NCBI RefSeq assembly: GCF_900143205.1
Contig: NZ_FRDH01000014.1
Span: 16,528-80,527 of the forward strand
Source of the DNA: Butyrivibrio hungatei DSM 14810
Lineage (GTDB): Bacteria > Bacillota > Clostridia > Lachnospirales > Lachnospiraceae
DNA length: 64,000 bases
Direction of reading: 5' to 3'
Part shown: one piece after another, positions 1-6,817 of the stretch
How positions within the stretch are numbered: position 1 is the first letter of the stretch
How the letters are laid out: each line of letters opens with the position of its first letter
The notes under the pieces: generated by a model
Told to the model about the DNA's origin: nothing
The model's input: only the letters and a program-made list of their open reading frames with translations
Databases searched by the model: none
Position numbers and translations under genes: made by a program

Positions 1-1078
1 TCGTATTCGTCTTGCCTGTTCCAGGAGGTCCCTGAATGTAAGCAGTTGGATATCTCATTGCCTTATTTATTGATAGCAGCTGATCCAGATTGATTCTGTT
101 ATCTAATAACGCAATGGGATAGTTTTTAATTCTCCTTGGTTTTTCTAGTAAATCGCCAAAAAAGGCCTTAATTGGAAATGTTACCTTATCGTTCTCATAC
201 ATTTCAATTATGCCCTTATACTCTGTATGTAGATCAATAATTATATCTCTACCAATTCCGATAATATAAGGCATATCATCAACAATCGCCTTACCTGCGC
301 TATACTCCGTAATAGCATTTTTTATGAGTTCCTGATTTTTCTCAAAATCATCAAGAAGCTCATAGTCTCCTGCATCTAAATATTTCCTGATACTTTCCTT
401 TTGAGTCCCATCAATCATAAACTCTGTACAAATCGTAACTGACTCATTTGGAACCATGCTGGCAGCTTTTACATTAAAATCAAGTTTTCTATATGCAAGA
501 GGATATAAACCCTTTTTTGTATTAATGCTAAGTACATTAATAGCCAGATTCTTAATACGTATATTTCCTGTCTGAGCAGAACGCTTTTTCCTATCTGCTG
601 TGACAGAAAAATTCTTTACAATCTCTGCAAACTGATCTTTCCTGAGTTTATATTCTTTACCATCAAAAGAGTCCCTATCCAAGTATTTGATAAGTTCATA
701 TTCTGTAAAAAAGGGAATTGTATCCATCTTGTTGCATAATTCAAGATAGTTTAGTATTTTCAGATTTGCGACACTATCAAAAAGAGATTTGTATTTATCA
801 GGGTATTCTGCGATATCATCAACAAGTGCTTTATTAACTGGGCAATATGTACCATCAAGAATTACCGCCGATTTAATTGAATCAATATATATGTGAAGTT
901 CTTCAATAGTATACAGAGTCAAATGAAGACCATCTACCAGCATCATTCTTTTGCCGACATCAATCGACTTTATGCTGATCCAGTAATGGGTAATCTCACC
1001 AGATTTATTCTGATATTCAATTTTAAGCCATTTTCCTTCGTGGATGGCTCTGAATATTTCTTTGCAAACTGGTTTCAT
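1..1078 (-). CDS. Superfamily 1 (AAA_11/DNA2-like) helicase, N-terminal part, cut by window edge
   Basis: This reading frame starts at an ATG at 1078 behind a GGAGGG ribosome site and stays open to base 1, so about 359 residues of a longer protein are present. The last visible residues are QGPPGTGKTNT, a Walker A P-loop of the type found in superfamily 1 RNA/DNA helicases of the DNA2/NAM7 group. The preceding 345 residues have no motif I can name; the first 35 (IEYQNK...HYWISIKSID) vaguely resemble a WYL-type beta fold. The helicase motor must lie beyond the window edge. Such large helicases are common in defence islands, which fits its neighbours, but its substrate cannot be told from this fragment. 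The family call is firm, the role is not. Confidence 0.8.
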   Translation of the reverse strand, partial: MKPVCKEIFRAIHEGKWLKIEYQNKSGEITHYWISIKSIDVGKRMMLVDGLHLTLYTIEELHIYIDSIKSAVILDGTYCPVNKALVDDIAEYPDKYKSLFDSVANLKILNYLELCNKMDTIPFFTEYELIKYLDRDSFDGKEYKLRKDQFAEIVKNFSVTADRKKRSAQTGNIRIKNLAINVLSINTKKGLYPLAYRKLDFNVKAASMVPNESVTICTEFMIDGTQKESIRKYLDAGDYELLDDFEKNQELIKNAITEYSAGKAIVDDMPYIIGIGRDIIIDLHTEYKGIIEMYENDKVTFPIKAFFGDLLEKPRRIKNYPIALLDNRINLDQLLSINKAMRYPTAYIQGPPGTGKTNT

Positions 1079-1147
1079 AAGTTTCCCTCCGAAAGTAAAT
1101 TTTATTTACCTCATCAGTCGAAAATATCTCATGCCCATCTATTATTA

Positions 1148-1477
1148 TCACTCTAAATACTCAATAGTTTTTCCATGTGCCTTAGCATATTCTATCTCTG
1201 ACTTTGTGCTCTCTCCAATATAACCACCAACATTGATAACATAAATAGAATCAGCCATATCTATCTTGCGCTTGTGCATATCATCAAGCATTTCCTTAGT
1301 CTTGGTGAGAGTCCCTTCGTCCATATTCTCCCAGACTTCCTGATCTCCTGAATGACCAAAGAGGCCAACGCTGATCACTATATTCCCTTCCAATGTAAGC
1401 CTCTTCTGAGCTTCCATAAATTCATCTTTAAAGCGAGTGCTTCCGCATAATGTTATTACTGGATAATTTCCAACCAT
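1148..1477 (-). CDS. DUF4406 / nucleoside 2-deoxyribosyltransferase-like protein
   Basis: A protein of 109 residues with an N-terminal ITLCGSTRF motif followed by MDEGTLTKTKEMLDDMHKRKI, and a C-terminal NVGGYIGESTKSEIEYAKA segment. This pattern is typical of the small Rossmann-like DUF4406 and nucleoside 2-deoxyribosyltransferase-like proteins, where GSTRF binds the substrate phosphate or sugar and the ES..EI region carries the acidic residue. I chose the ATG at 1477 because an AAGGTG ribosome site lies six bases upstream; a longer GTG start at 1486 would use that ribosome site as its own start. In phages and bacteria such enzymes act on nucleotides, but the true substrate here is unknown. 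Confidence 0.75.
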   Translation of the reverse strand: MVGNYPVITLCGSTRFKDEFMEAQKRLTLEGNIVISVGLFGHSGDQEVWENMDEGTLTKTKEMLDDMHKRKIDMADSIYVINVGGYIGESTKSEIEYAKAHGKTIEYLE

Positions 1478-1561
1478 GCTTTTCACCTTATCATGTATTA
1501 AGTCTGATGTAATGCCCTTATAATCAATGATAACATTAATACTATTTCCTGTAACATAGGA

Positions 1562-1589
1562 AAAGAGCTATCTATAGCGATAGCTCTTT
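1562..1589 (-). terminator. Hairpin terminator after the secreted Ser/Lys-rich protein gene
   Basis: Perfect 11-bp arms (1562-1572 and 1579-1589, GAGCTATC core) around a six-base loop, located seven bases past the stop codon of the minus-strand gene ending at 1596. The T run on the minus strand is only four bases, so strength is moderate. Confidence 0.65.
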
Positions 1590-1595
1590 AACATC

Positions 1596-1973
1596 TTAGT
1601 GGTGATCATACCAGTAATCTTCTGCTGCATCATATGCTTCGTCTTCATCATCGTAGTCATCTTCGTAATCATAGAACTCTTCATACTTGTCATCTGCAAA
1701 TTCCTGCGCTGATTGGTAATTATGTACATCATAAGAATCGTAGGATTTCTTTGTTGACCTAGAGCTACTCTTCTTAGATGAATTCTTGCTGCTTGTTGAT
1801 TTTGACTTAGAAGTACTCTTACTCTTTGACTTTGAACTGTTCTTGCTCTTACTTGATGAATAACTGCTAGCTGTTTTATTCTTACCAGCTGCTTCTACAG
1901 ATATTGATGTCATTCCCGCAGCTGTTACAATCATCATTACTGCCATTAGTAAACTTAATAATATTCTCCTCAT
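1596..1973 (-). CDS. Small secreted Ser/Lys-rich protein with acidic tail
   Basis: A 125-residue protein with a clear signal peptide: MRR, a hydrophobic stretch to about residue 21 and a likely cleavage after VEAA near residue 29. Mature residues 30-80 are almost entirely Ser, Lys and Thr (repeats of SKSK and STSK), and the last 40 are rich in Asp, Glu and Tyr and end YWYDHH. The split of a basic low-complexity half and an acidic half suggests an unstructured surface or wall-associated polypeptide. A GGAGG site sits nine bases before the ATG. It lies 19 bases after the DUF2130 gene and may share its transcript. No family recognised; function unknown. Confidence 0.7.
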   Translation of the reverse strand: MRRILLSLLMAVMMIVTAAGMTSISVEAAGKNKTASSYSSSKSKNSSKSKSKSTSKSKSTSSKNSSKKSSSRSTKKSYDSYDVHNYQSAQEFADDKYEEFYDYEDDYDDEDEAYDAAEDYWYDHH

Positions 1974-1992
1974 AGTTTAAAACCTCCATTTT

Positions 1993-3219
1993 TCATGTAT
2001 TCTTGCCGGTACTCAAAGCTTCAAATTTAGCTCTCATTGTAGGATTATTCCTAGTAAGTTTTTTTACACTTACATCATCGACTTTATTAGTAGCAACTCT
2101 AAGCTGATTATCAGATCCCAGTAACTCTTTCTTAACTTTTTCCAAATGAGAAATGGTCTTATCAATCTCATCAATTGCTTTGTCAAAATGGTCATGCGCA
2201 ATATCATAATTCCTACCAAAATCACTCTTAAACTGAAGGAGCGAATCCTCAAAGTTTGTAATGTCAATGTCCTGACTTTTTATATCTGCCAATTCCTGCT
2301 TATACGTCAATGCATTCATTGCTGCATTTCGCAGTAATGTAATAATTGGTATGAAACACTGCGGTCTTACTACATACATTTTGTCATATTTATAAGAAAC
2401 ATCTGTTATACCCGCATTATAAAGGTCATTGTCCGACTCCAACAGAGATACTAACACTGCGTATTCACAATTTTTCTCCCGGCGGTCTTTATCAAGTTCT
2501 TTAAAAAAGTCCTCATTCTTATGCTTTGTAAATGTAGTATCCATCTCATTTTTCATTTCAAACATTATAGATATGATTTCATTTCCATTTTCATCCTCTT
2601 CACGATAAATGAAGTCTCCCTTGCTGCCAGATCTAGCATCGTTATCCTTTTCAAAATATGCATTTGGAAAAGCCGTAGGACGAAGCTGGTTGAACTGTAT
2701 CTCACAGTGTTGTTCAAGTGTTTCTCCAACCATCTTAGTTGACATTTTCGTCTTTAAATCCTTATAGAACTCAATCTGTTGATCTTTTTCCTTAAGGAGC
2801 ACCAAAGAATTCTCTTTTTCTGACTGAAGTTCTTTTTCAAGATCATGCATTTCATTTTCAGCATCCTTAACAGCTTTAAGTACTGCAATCTCCTGCCTAG
2901 ACTCTGCACTCTCTATCTTACTCTGAAGTTTTTGCTTATCGCCCTCAAGTTTACTCTTGTCAGTCTCAAGCTTATCAATCTGCTTTCTTAGCTTCTCCAT
3001 TTCCTTCTCATGGCTATTTTTCAGTTCAAGGATAACCTCATTACGCATGGCATCCAGCTCTAACTTATGTTTCTCAGCCATATTCTCTTCAAGTTCCTCA
3101 ATACGCTTTTCCAGATCCTTATTGAACTCTTTATCTCTTATCTGGCTTATTATTGAACTTAACTCTGCATCATCAACGGTAAACGCCTGACCACAATGTG
3201 GGCACTTTAACTCTGCCAT
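1993..3219 (-). CDS. DUF2130 domain coiled-coil protein
   Basis: A 408-residue protein. Residues 1-15 form a short zinc-ribbon-like start (ELKCPHCGQAF), residues 30-155 are a long charged coiled coil (LEKRIEELEENM...), and residues about 160-320 match the DUF2130 domain, including the segments GSKGDFIYREED and MFEMKNEMDT, which look like a restriction-like nuclease core. The family is widely distributed and its role is unproven; a nuclease or RmuC-like DNA-handling role is often suspected. An AGGAGG site lies nine bases before the ATG. The gene is preceded by an unusually long structured leader and a promoter-like repeat shared with other genes of the region. Confidence 0.85.
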   Translation of the reverse strand: MAELKCPHCGQAFTVDDAELSSIISQIRDKEFNKDLEKRIEELEENMAEKHKLELDAMRNEVILELKNSHEKEMEKLRKQIDKLETDKSKLEGDKQKLQSKIESAESRQEIAVLKAVKDAENEMHDLEKELQSEKENSLVLLKEKDQQIEFYKDLKTKMSTKMVGETLEQHCEIQFNQLRPTAFPNAYFEKDNDARSGSKGDFIYREEDENGNEIISIMFEMKNEMDTTFTKHKNEDFFKELDKDRREKNCEYAVLVSLLESDNDLYNAGITDVSYKYDKMYVVRPQCFIPIITLLRNAAMNALTYKQELADIKSQDIDITNFEDSLLQFKSDFGRNYDIAHDHFDKAIDEIDKTISHLEKVKKELLGSDNQLRVATNKVDDVSVKKLTRNNPTMRAKFEALSTGKNT

Positions 3220-3571
3220 AACTAATATCCTCCTATAAATTACAATGGTTTATAAAAATGTTTATTACTAACTCAATTAAGAGTTAACTTTAGAAAGTGT
3301 TCGGCCAGCTGATCTCTTCTATATCCCTCTACCAGCCTAGAGGCTCTATCTATAGAGCATCAGATTTCTACTATCCAGAGGAAGGATCATTTCATTCGAA
3401 ATCTGATTAAACATGAACAACAACAAACAAAAGACAACTTAAAAGAGGTCATACAATGTAAAGAGAACAAAACCACAAATGAAAGGAGGTACGTATGACC
3501 TCTTTTAAATCGTCTTGAGGAATGTTATCTGCATAGCTATTATGCTTATATATGTATAATAGCCATGCATG
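3220..3571 (-). promoter_or_regulatory. Long structured leader upstream of the DUF2130 gene
   Basis: No convincing protein gene lies in this 350-base gap. If transcription starts at the TATAAT box at about 3587-3592 on the minus strand, the DUF2130 mRNA has a leader of about 350 nt. It contains several inverted repeats: a perfect 16-bp pair (3439-3454 with 3493-3508, ending in a T-rich stretch on either strand), a perfect 10-bp pair (3359-3368 with 3398-3407), and short hairpins at 3343-3358 and 3270-3289. On the plus strand an AAAGGAGGT site precedes the tiny frame MTSFKSS at 3494-3517, whose codons are part of the 16-bp arm. This could be an attenuating leader or a small RNA; I cannot match it to a known class. 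Confidence 0.4.
3439..3508. repeat. Perfect 16-bp inverted repeat, 38-base loop
   Basis: Left arm 3439-3454 and right arm 3493-3508 are exact reverse complements with the core AAAAGAGGTCATAC. The stem begins with A-rich and ends with T-rich sequence, so it can act as an intrinsic terminator in either direction. It lies between the DUF2130 start and the exonuclease stop. Confidence 0.7.
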
Positions 3572-3594
3572 TTCATTAAGTTCCCGAATTATAT
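3572..3594 (-). promoter_or_regulatory. Shared 23-bp TATAATTCGG site, copy B (before DUF2130 leader)
   Basis: Read on the minus strand this starts with (A)TATAATTCGGGAA and ends with ATGAA. It matches copy A (21379-21401) at 20 of 23 positions. It touches the stop codon of the exonuclease gene and points into the DUF2130 leader. The TATAAT part could be a -10 box; the conserved bases beyond it suggest an operator overlapping the start of transcription. Confidence 0.5.
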
Positions 3595-4256
3595 TAAACT
3601 AACGCAAACATCGAAAAATCTATCATTTCTCCCAATGTTTCTAGCTTGGAAGGTTCCATAACTTCTTTTATTTTCTGAAGAGTTCTATTAAATAAGCTCT
3701 CATCTCTGAAAATATGAAGTAACTCCGCAGTATTTCTAGCATCATCCAAAGCATCATGTTCCCTCCCAGAAAAATCTACTCCAGCCATTTCTAATGCCAT
3801 TTTTAGTGACACCTGTCTTTCAAAGCCGAGATGTGAATCAAATTCATCCTGAAAATCAGACCACCTATTGCCTAGAATCGTGCTTTCCTTTTCTGACATT
3901 TCATATCCCTTTAGTAGCATTTCCTTTGAAATCTGATCATAATCTGATTCACTCCAGGCATAGATAATTACCTCGTCTTCAGGTCCAAAGCACCAACTCG
4001 TAAACATTTTAAACGCTTCATTAAAGGCAGGAGCATTTTGAACCATTTCATTGGTTATACCAGTTAGTTTTGTAATCTTCTTAACTATTCCCGTATTGTA
4101 CTCTGGCCTAACATATGTGCGAAAAGAAGATATTTCTTTTAAATTTTCATCAAGCATAACAGCGCCAATTTCTATTGTTTCCATAGTACAGATGCTTCTT
4201 GCCTCTGATTTTGGATTGATATTATTCATTTCTAAATCGACAACTATATGCTTCAT
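3594..4256 (-). CDS. DEDDh 3'-5' exonuclease (DnaQ/KapD-like)
   Basis: A 220-residue protein with the five catalytic residues of DEDDh exonucleases in order: D7 and E9 in VVDLEMN, D107 in WSESDYDQI, then H167 and D172 in HDALDDARNT. These bind two metal ions and remove nucleotides from DNA or RNA 3' ends. The ATG at 4256 was chosen because AAGGAGG lies six bases upstream; the frame is open further but without a ribosome site. The protein is a free-standing exonuclease rather than a polymerase subunit, similar to KapD-like proteins. It is divergent from the WYL regulator gene at 4401 and preceded by copy C of the shared 23-bp site, which links it to the defence genes. Confidence 0.85.
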   Translation of the reverse strand: MKHIVVDLEMNNINPKSEARSICTMETIEIGAVMLDENLKEISSFRTYVRPEYNTGIVKKITKLTGITNEMVQNAPAFNEAFKMFTSWCFGPEDEVIIYAWSESDYDQISKEMLLKGYEMSEKESTILGNRWSDFQDEFDSHLGFERQVSLKMALEMAGVDFSGREHDALDDARNTAELLHIFRDESLFNRTLQKIKEVMEPSKLETLGEMIDFSMFALV

Positions 4257-4320
4257 GTGATTCCTCCTTAATAAATTGTTTTTTGTGTCGTTCCTTATAT
4301 GTAGATAGTACGCTGTTATA

Positions 4321-4343
4321 TTCATCTAAAATCCGAATTATAT
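4321..4343 (-). promoter_or_regulatory. Shared 23-bp TATAATTCGG site, copy C (exonuclease / WYL intergenic)
   Basis: On the minus strand this begins (A)TATAATTCGGA and ends AGATGAA, matching copy A at 20 of 23 positions. It lies about 65 bases before the exonuclease ATG and in the divergent gap to the first WYL gene, whose own candidate promoter (TTGTTA, 16 bases, TAAAAT) starts right beside it. A regulator bound here could control both directions. Confidence 0.5.
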
Positions 4344-4400
4344 ATTGTTATTTCATTTAAATGCCTTAAAATATAGATAGATTCTTTTTTTGAGGTGAAT

Positions 4401-5756
4401 ATGGCAAAGACAGATTACAAAAAAATGGTATTGGAATATCTCCAAAACCATTCAAATGAAGACATTAGCAGAATACAGCTTATTTCAGAATGTGGCATTT
4501 CTAAATCTAGACTAAGCGAAGTATTAAAATCCATAAAAAATGATGGTTACACGATCATTTCCCCCGCTAGAAGTGGTCTGATCAAATTGGAGACAAAGGA
4601 TAATCAGATAATTCTTCCAACGATAAATGACAGAGATATTCGCATGTGGTTTATCATCTTTCTTCTAGCACGCTTTGGGAAACTATCTTTCAGAGACCTC
4701 GTCTTAAAATCCTTAAAAGTCAAAGACTACGAATCTGATTATTCTTTGAAACTAAATACAAAAAAAGTATTTGATGACAATCATCTTATAAAGTCACTTC
4801 GTTCAGAAATGACAGACCCTTATCTCGATGCACCCGATATTGATGTGGCTTCCAACTGTATTTCAGTCACCACTTTGCGAAAAGACCTTTCTGTTCTCAG
4901 AAAACTTGGCCTTGTTTCAACAAAAGGATCTCCCAAAGCAAAATATGAATTAACCAGAAAAGCCACTTTCATAATATCTGTCTCCACGGACAGTTTATTT
5001 GAATTTTGTCAAAAATACGAAGAGCATATAACTACAACCTCTGAGCTTTTGCCTGTAAAACATGCTTACAAGAAAATTCAAAACATTATTTCATGGGATA
5101 GTGATGATCATGAGCAACGACGTTTTGGAAAACTAAACCAGATCAATCAAAAACAGATTGATAAATTCAATGATTTTATTAGCCATCCATATAAAGAGAA
5201 TCGCATAACAATCCATTCTTCTTATAATGGCAGAGAACGTCATGATACGATTTCAGTTGGTCTGCTCTTCTATAGCGTAGAAACAGGCGCTTTTTATGCT
5301 TTGTGCAAGAACCACACACAAAACAGAATAGAAGCTGACAGGCTTGACTTTGTTGGCCATATTACCGACACCGATGAAGTTAATTCCATATTCCACTCTC
5401 CTGATTATTACAAAATATATGACGAAATGTTTGCTGCCGGTTTTGAACCTAATATTCATCACGTGAAGATACTTCTTCAAGAATTTGGAAATGTCATTCC
5501 CCGATTTAAAAGCCTTGCCAGTATACGAAAAAATGCCTCAATCCGCCCGATAAATTCCCCGTCAGATGACTGCGCCTATAAATTCGTATATGAAGACAAC
5601 ATTCGTGGTCTCGACGATTTTGCAAGATTTCTTAGGAGTTTTGGCTACTCTGTCTTAGCTGTAGAGCCACAAGAATTGAAAGAAAAAATGATGAACACAT
5701 ACAACAGAACACTCGAAAAATACAATCATTTAGAGGAAAAATTCTTACATGAATAA
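4401..5756 (+). CDS. WYL-domain transcriptional regulator, first of a pair
   Basis: A 451-residue protein. Residues about 15-55 contain a helix-turn-helix (ISRIQLISECGISKSRLSEVLK), a second winged-helix-like region with TLRKDLSVLRKLGLV follows near residue 175, and residues about 270-370 have the beta-rich pattern of a WYL domain with a C-terminal WCX-like extension ending in FARFLRSFGYSVLAVEP. WYL proteins sense nucleic acid or nucleotide ligands and regulate many phage-defence loci (BrxR and CapW are examples). The ATG at 4401 follows GAGGTG by four bases; a GTG two codons earlier overlaps that site. It overlaps the next WYL gene by eight bases, so the two are translationally coupled. Confidence 0.8.
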   Translation: MAKTDYKKMVLEYLQNHSNEDISRIQLISECGISKSRLSEVLKSIKNDGYTIISPARSGLIKLETKDNQIILPTINDRDIRMWFIIFLLARFGKLSFRDLVLKSLKVKDYESDYSLKLNTKKVFDDNHLIKSLRSEMTDPYLDAPDIDVASNCISVTTLRKDLSVLRKLGLVSTKGSPKAKYELTRKATFIISVSTDSLFEFCQKYEEHITTTSELLPVKHAYKKIQNIISWDSDDHEQRRFGKLNQINQKQIDKFNDFISHPYKENRITIHSSYNGRERHDTISVGLLFYSVETGAFYALCKNHTQNRIEADRLDFVGHITDTDEVNSIFHSPDYYKIYDEMFAAGFEPNIHHVKILLQEFGNVIPRFKSLASIRKNASIRPINSPSDDCAYKFVYEDNIRGLDDFARFLRSFGYSVLAVEPQELKEKMMNTYNRTLEKYNHLEEKFLHE

Positions 5757-6774
5757 TATCACCACTTTTGACATTATTAGCGATTTAATATCTCTCATTA
5801 ATTCTGAAGAGTTTGATGCTACCATCCCTACTCTTTCAAAATACTGTAACATTCCTATAGAATACACGCGTAGATTCATTCTTCATGCCATGAGTAATAA
5901 TATTCTGTCTGCATGCATCAGTGGTGAAGATATAGAATCATCAGACCTAGATTACTCCGTTATTGAAGAGTATCTAGATGACGAAGAACTCTTTTCAGAA
6001 AAACTTCTTTCCGGAAAATATGACCATATAATATGGACTATTGACCTTAAAGTATTACCCCCAGCCGAAGACCAACTTATTGGGTTAAGTCCGCTGGAAT
6101 TAAGTGCAATTCAGAACCTGGGCGAATCAAAAATGTCATTCAAGCATGGCGGAATATATGAACGTAAAGACAATACAAGCACAGTTGATAAAAGCATCAG
6201 AAAGAACCAAGAAGTAATACAAACTGCCATTCAAAATCATTCAAAAATCTCTTTTAGCTACAAAAACAGAGACGGGAGAGTCGAAAGCCATGAAGGATTC
6301 CCAATAAATATCTCAACAAATGTCGTTGATAACTGGATTTATTTTGAACTCGCAAATAATTATAATTATCGTTTAGATAGAGTCACTTCAACAATAAAAC
6401 TCATTAATGACGGACAGCCTTTTCCCATAATTAATGACAATCCAAAGAAAAAATACATGTGGGGATCTTTCTTCAACGAATCCTCCGAGCCAGAACATGT
6501 AAAACTAGTAATTACAGATATAACCACAAATATTATTCAAAAAATTGAAAACGACACCCAGCATCGCAAAGGTATCTGTCACTTTTATAAAAAGGGCGAG
6601 TTCTATTACTACGAAGATTACATCATCGGAATTTCAGAATTTCAAAGATGGCTCAGAGGATATGGTTCATCAATTCAAGTAATAGAGCCTCTCTACCTTA
6701 GAGAAAAAATGATTGATTCAGCAAAAACAGCTTTGGATTACTACACTAAGTCAAATCTTTGGAAAGATCTCTAG
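5749..6774 (+). CDS. WYL-domain transcriptional regulator, second of a pair
   Basis: A 341-residue protein whose centre (about residues 155-225) is a WYL domain, with KISFSYKNRDGRVESHEGFPI and NWIYFELANNYNYRLDRV in the expected places, followed by a WCX-like segment ending FQRWLRGYGSSIQVIEP. The first 60 residues resemble a degenerate winged helix (TIPTLSKYCNIPIEYTRRFI). Its end and that of the upstream partner share the same closing motif (FLRSFGYSVLAVEP versus WLRGYGSSIQVIEP), so the two may be ancient duplicates that form a heteromer. It ends tail-to-tail with the large defence operon and shares a terminator with it. Confidence 0.78.
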   Translation: MNNITTFDIISDLISLINSEEFDATIPTLSKYCNIPIEYTRRFILHAMSNNILSACISGEDIESSDLDYSVIEEYLDDEELFSEKLLSGKYDHIIWTIDLKVLPPAEDQLIGLSPLELSAIQNLGESKMSFKHGGIYERKDNTSTVDKSIRKNQEVIQTAIQNHSKISFSYKNRDGRVESHEGFPINISTNVVDNWIYFELANNYNYRLDRVTSTIKLINDGQPFPIINDNPKKKYMWGSFFNESSEPEHVKLVITDITTNIIQKIENDTQHRKGICHFYKKGEFYYYEDYIIGISEFQRWLRGYGSSIQVIEPLYLREKMIDSAKTALDYYTKSNLWKDL

Positions 6775-6789
6775 ACAAATACAAAATAT

Positions 6790-6813
6790 AAGGGGAGCCA
6801 ATATGCTCCCCTT
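6790..6813. terminator. Bidirectional terminator between WYL pair and defence operon
   Basis: Perfect nine-bp arms AAGGGGAGC / GCTCCCCTT around a six-base loop, directly after the second WYL gene and five bases past the stop of the HEPN-ParB gene on the other strand. Confidence 0.8.
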
Positions 6814-6817
6814 TCCG

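Noticed and set aside
893..1156. Plus-strand open frame of 87 codons
   Set aside because: It runs antisense to the helicase gene, whose frame ends in a perfect Walker A and has a good ribosome site.
3494..3517. Seven-codon peptide MTSFKSS after AAAGGAGGT
   Set aside because: Too short to call; it may be a chance frame inside an inverted repeat, so it is only mentioned with the leader.
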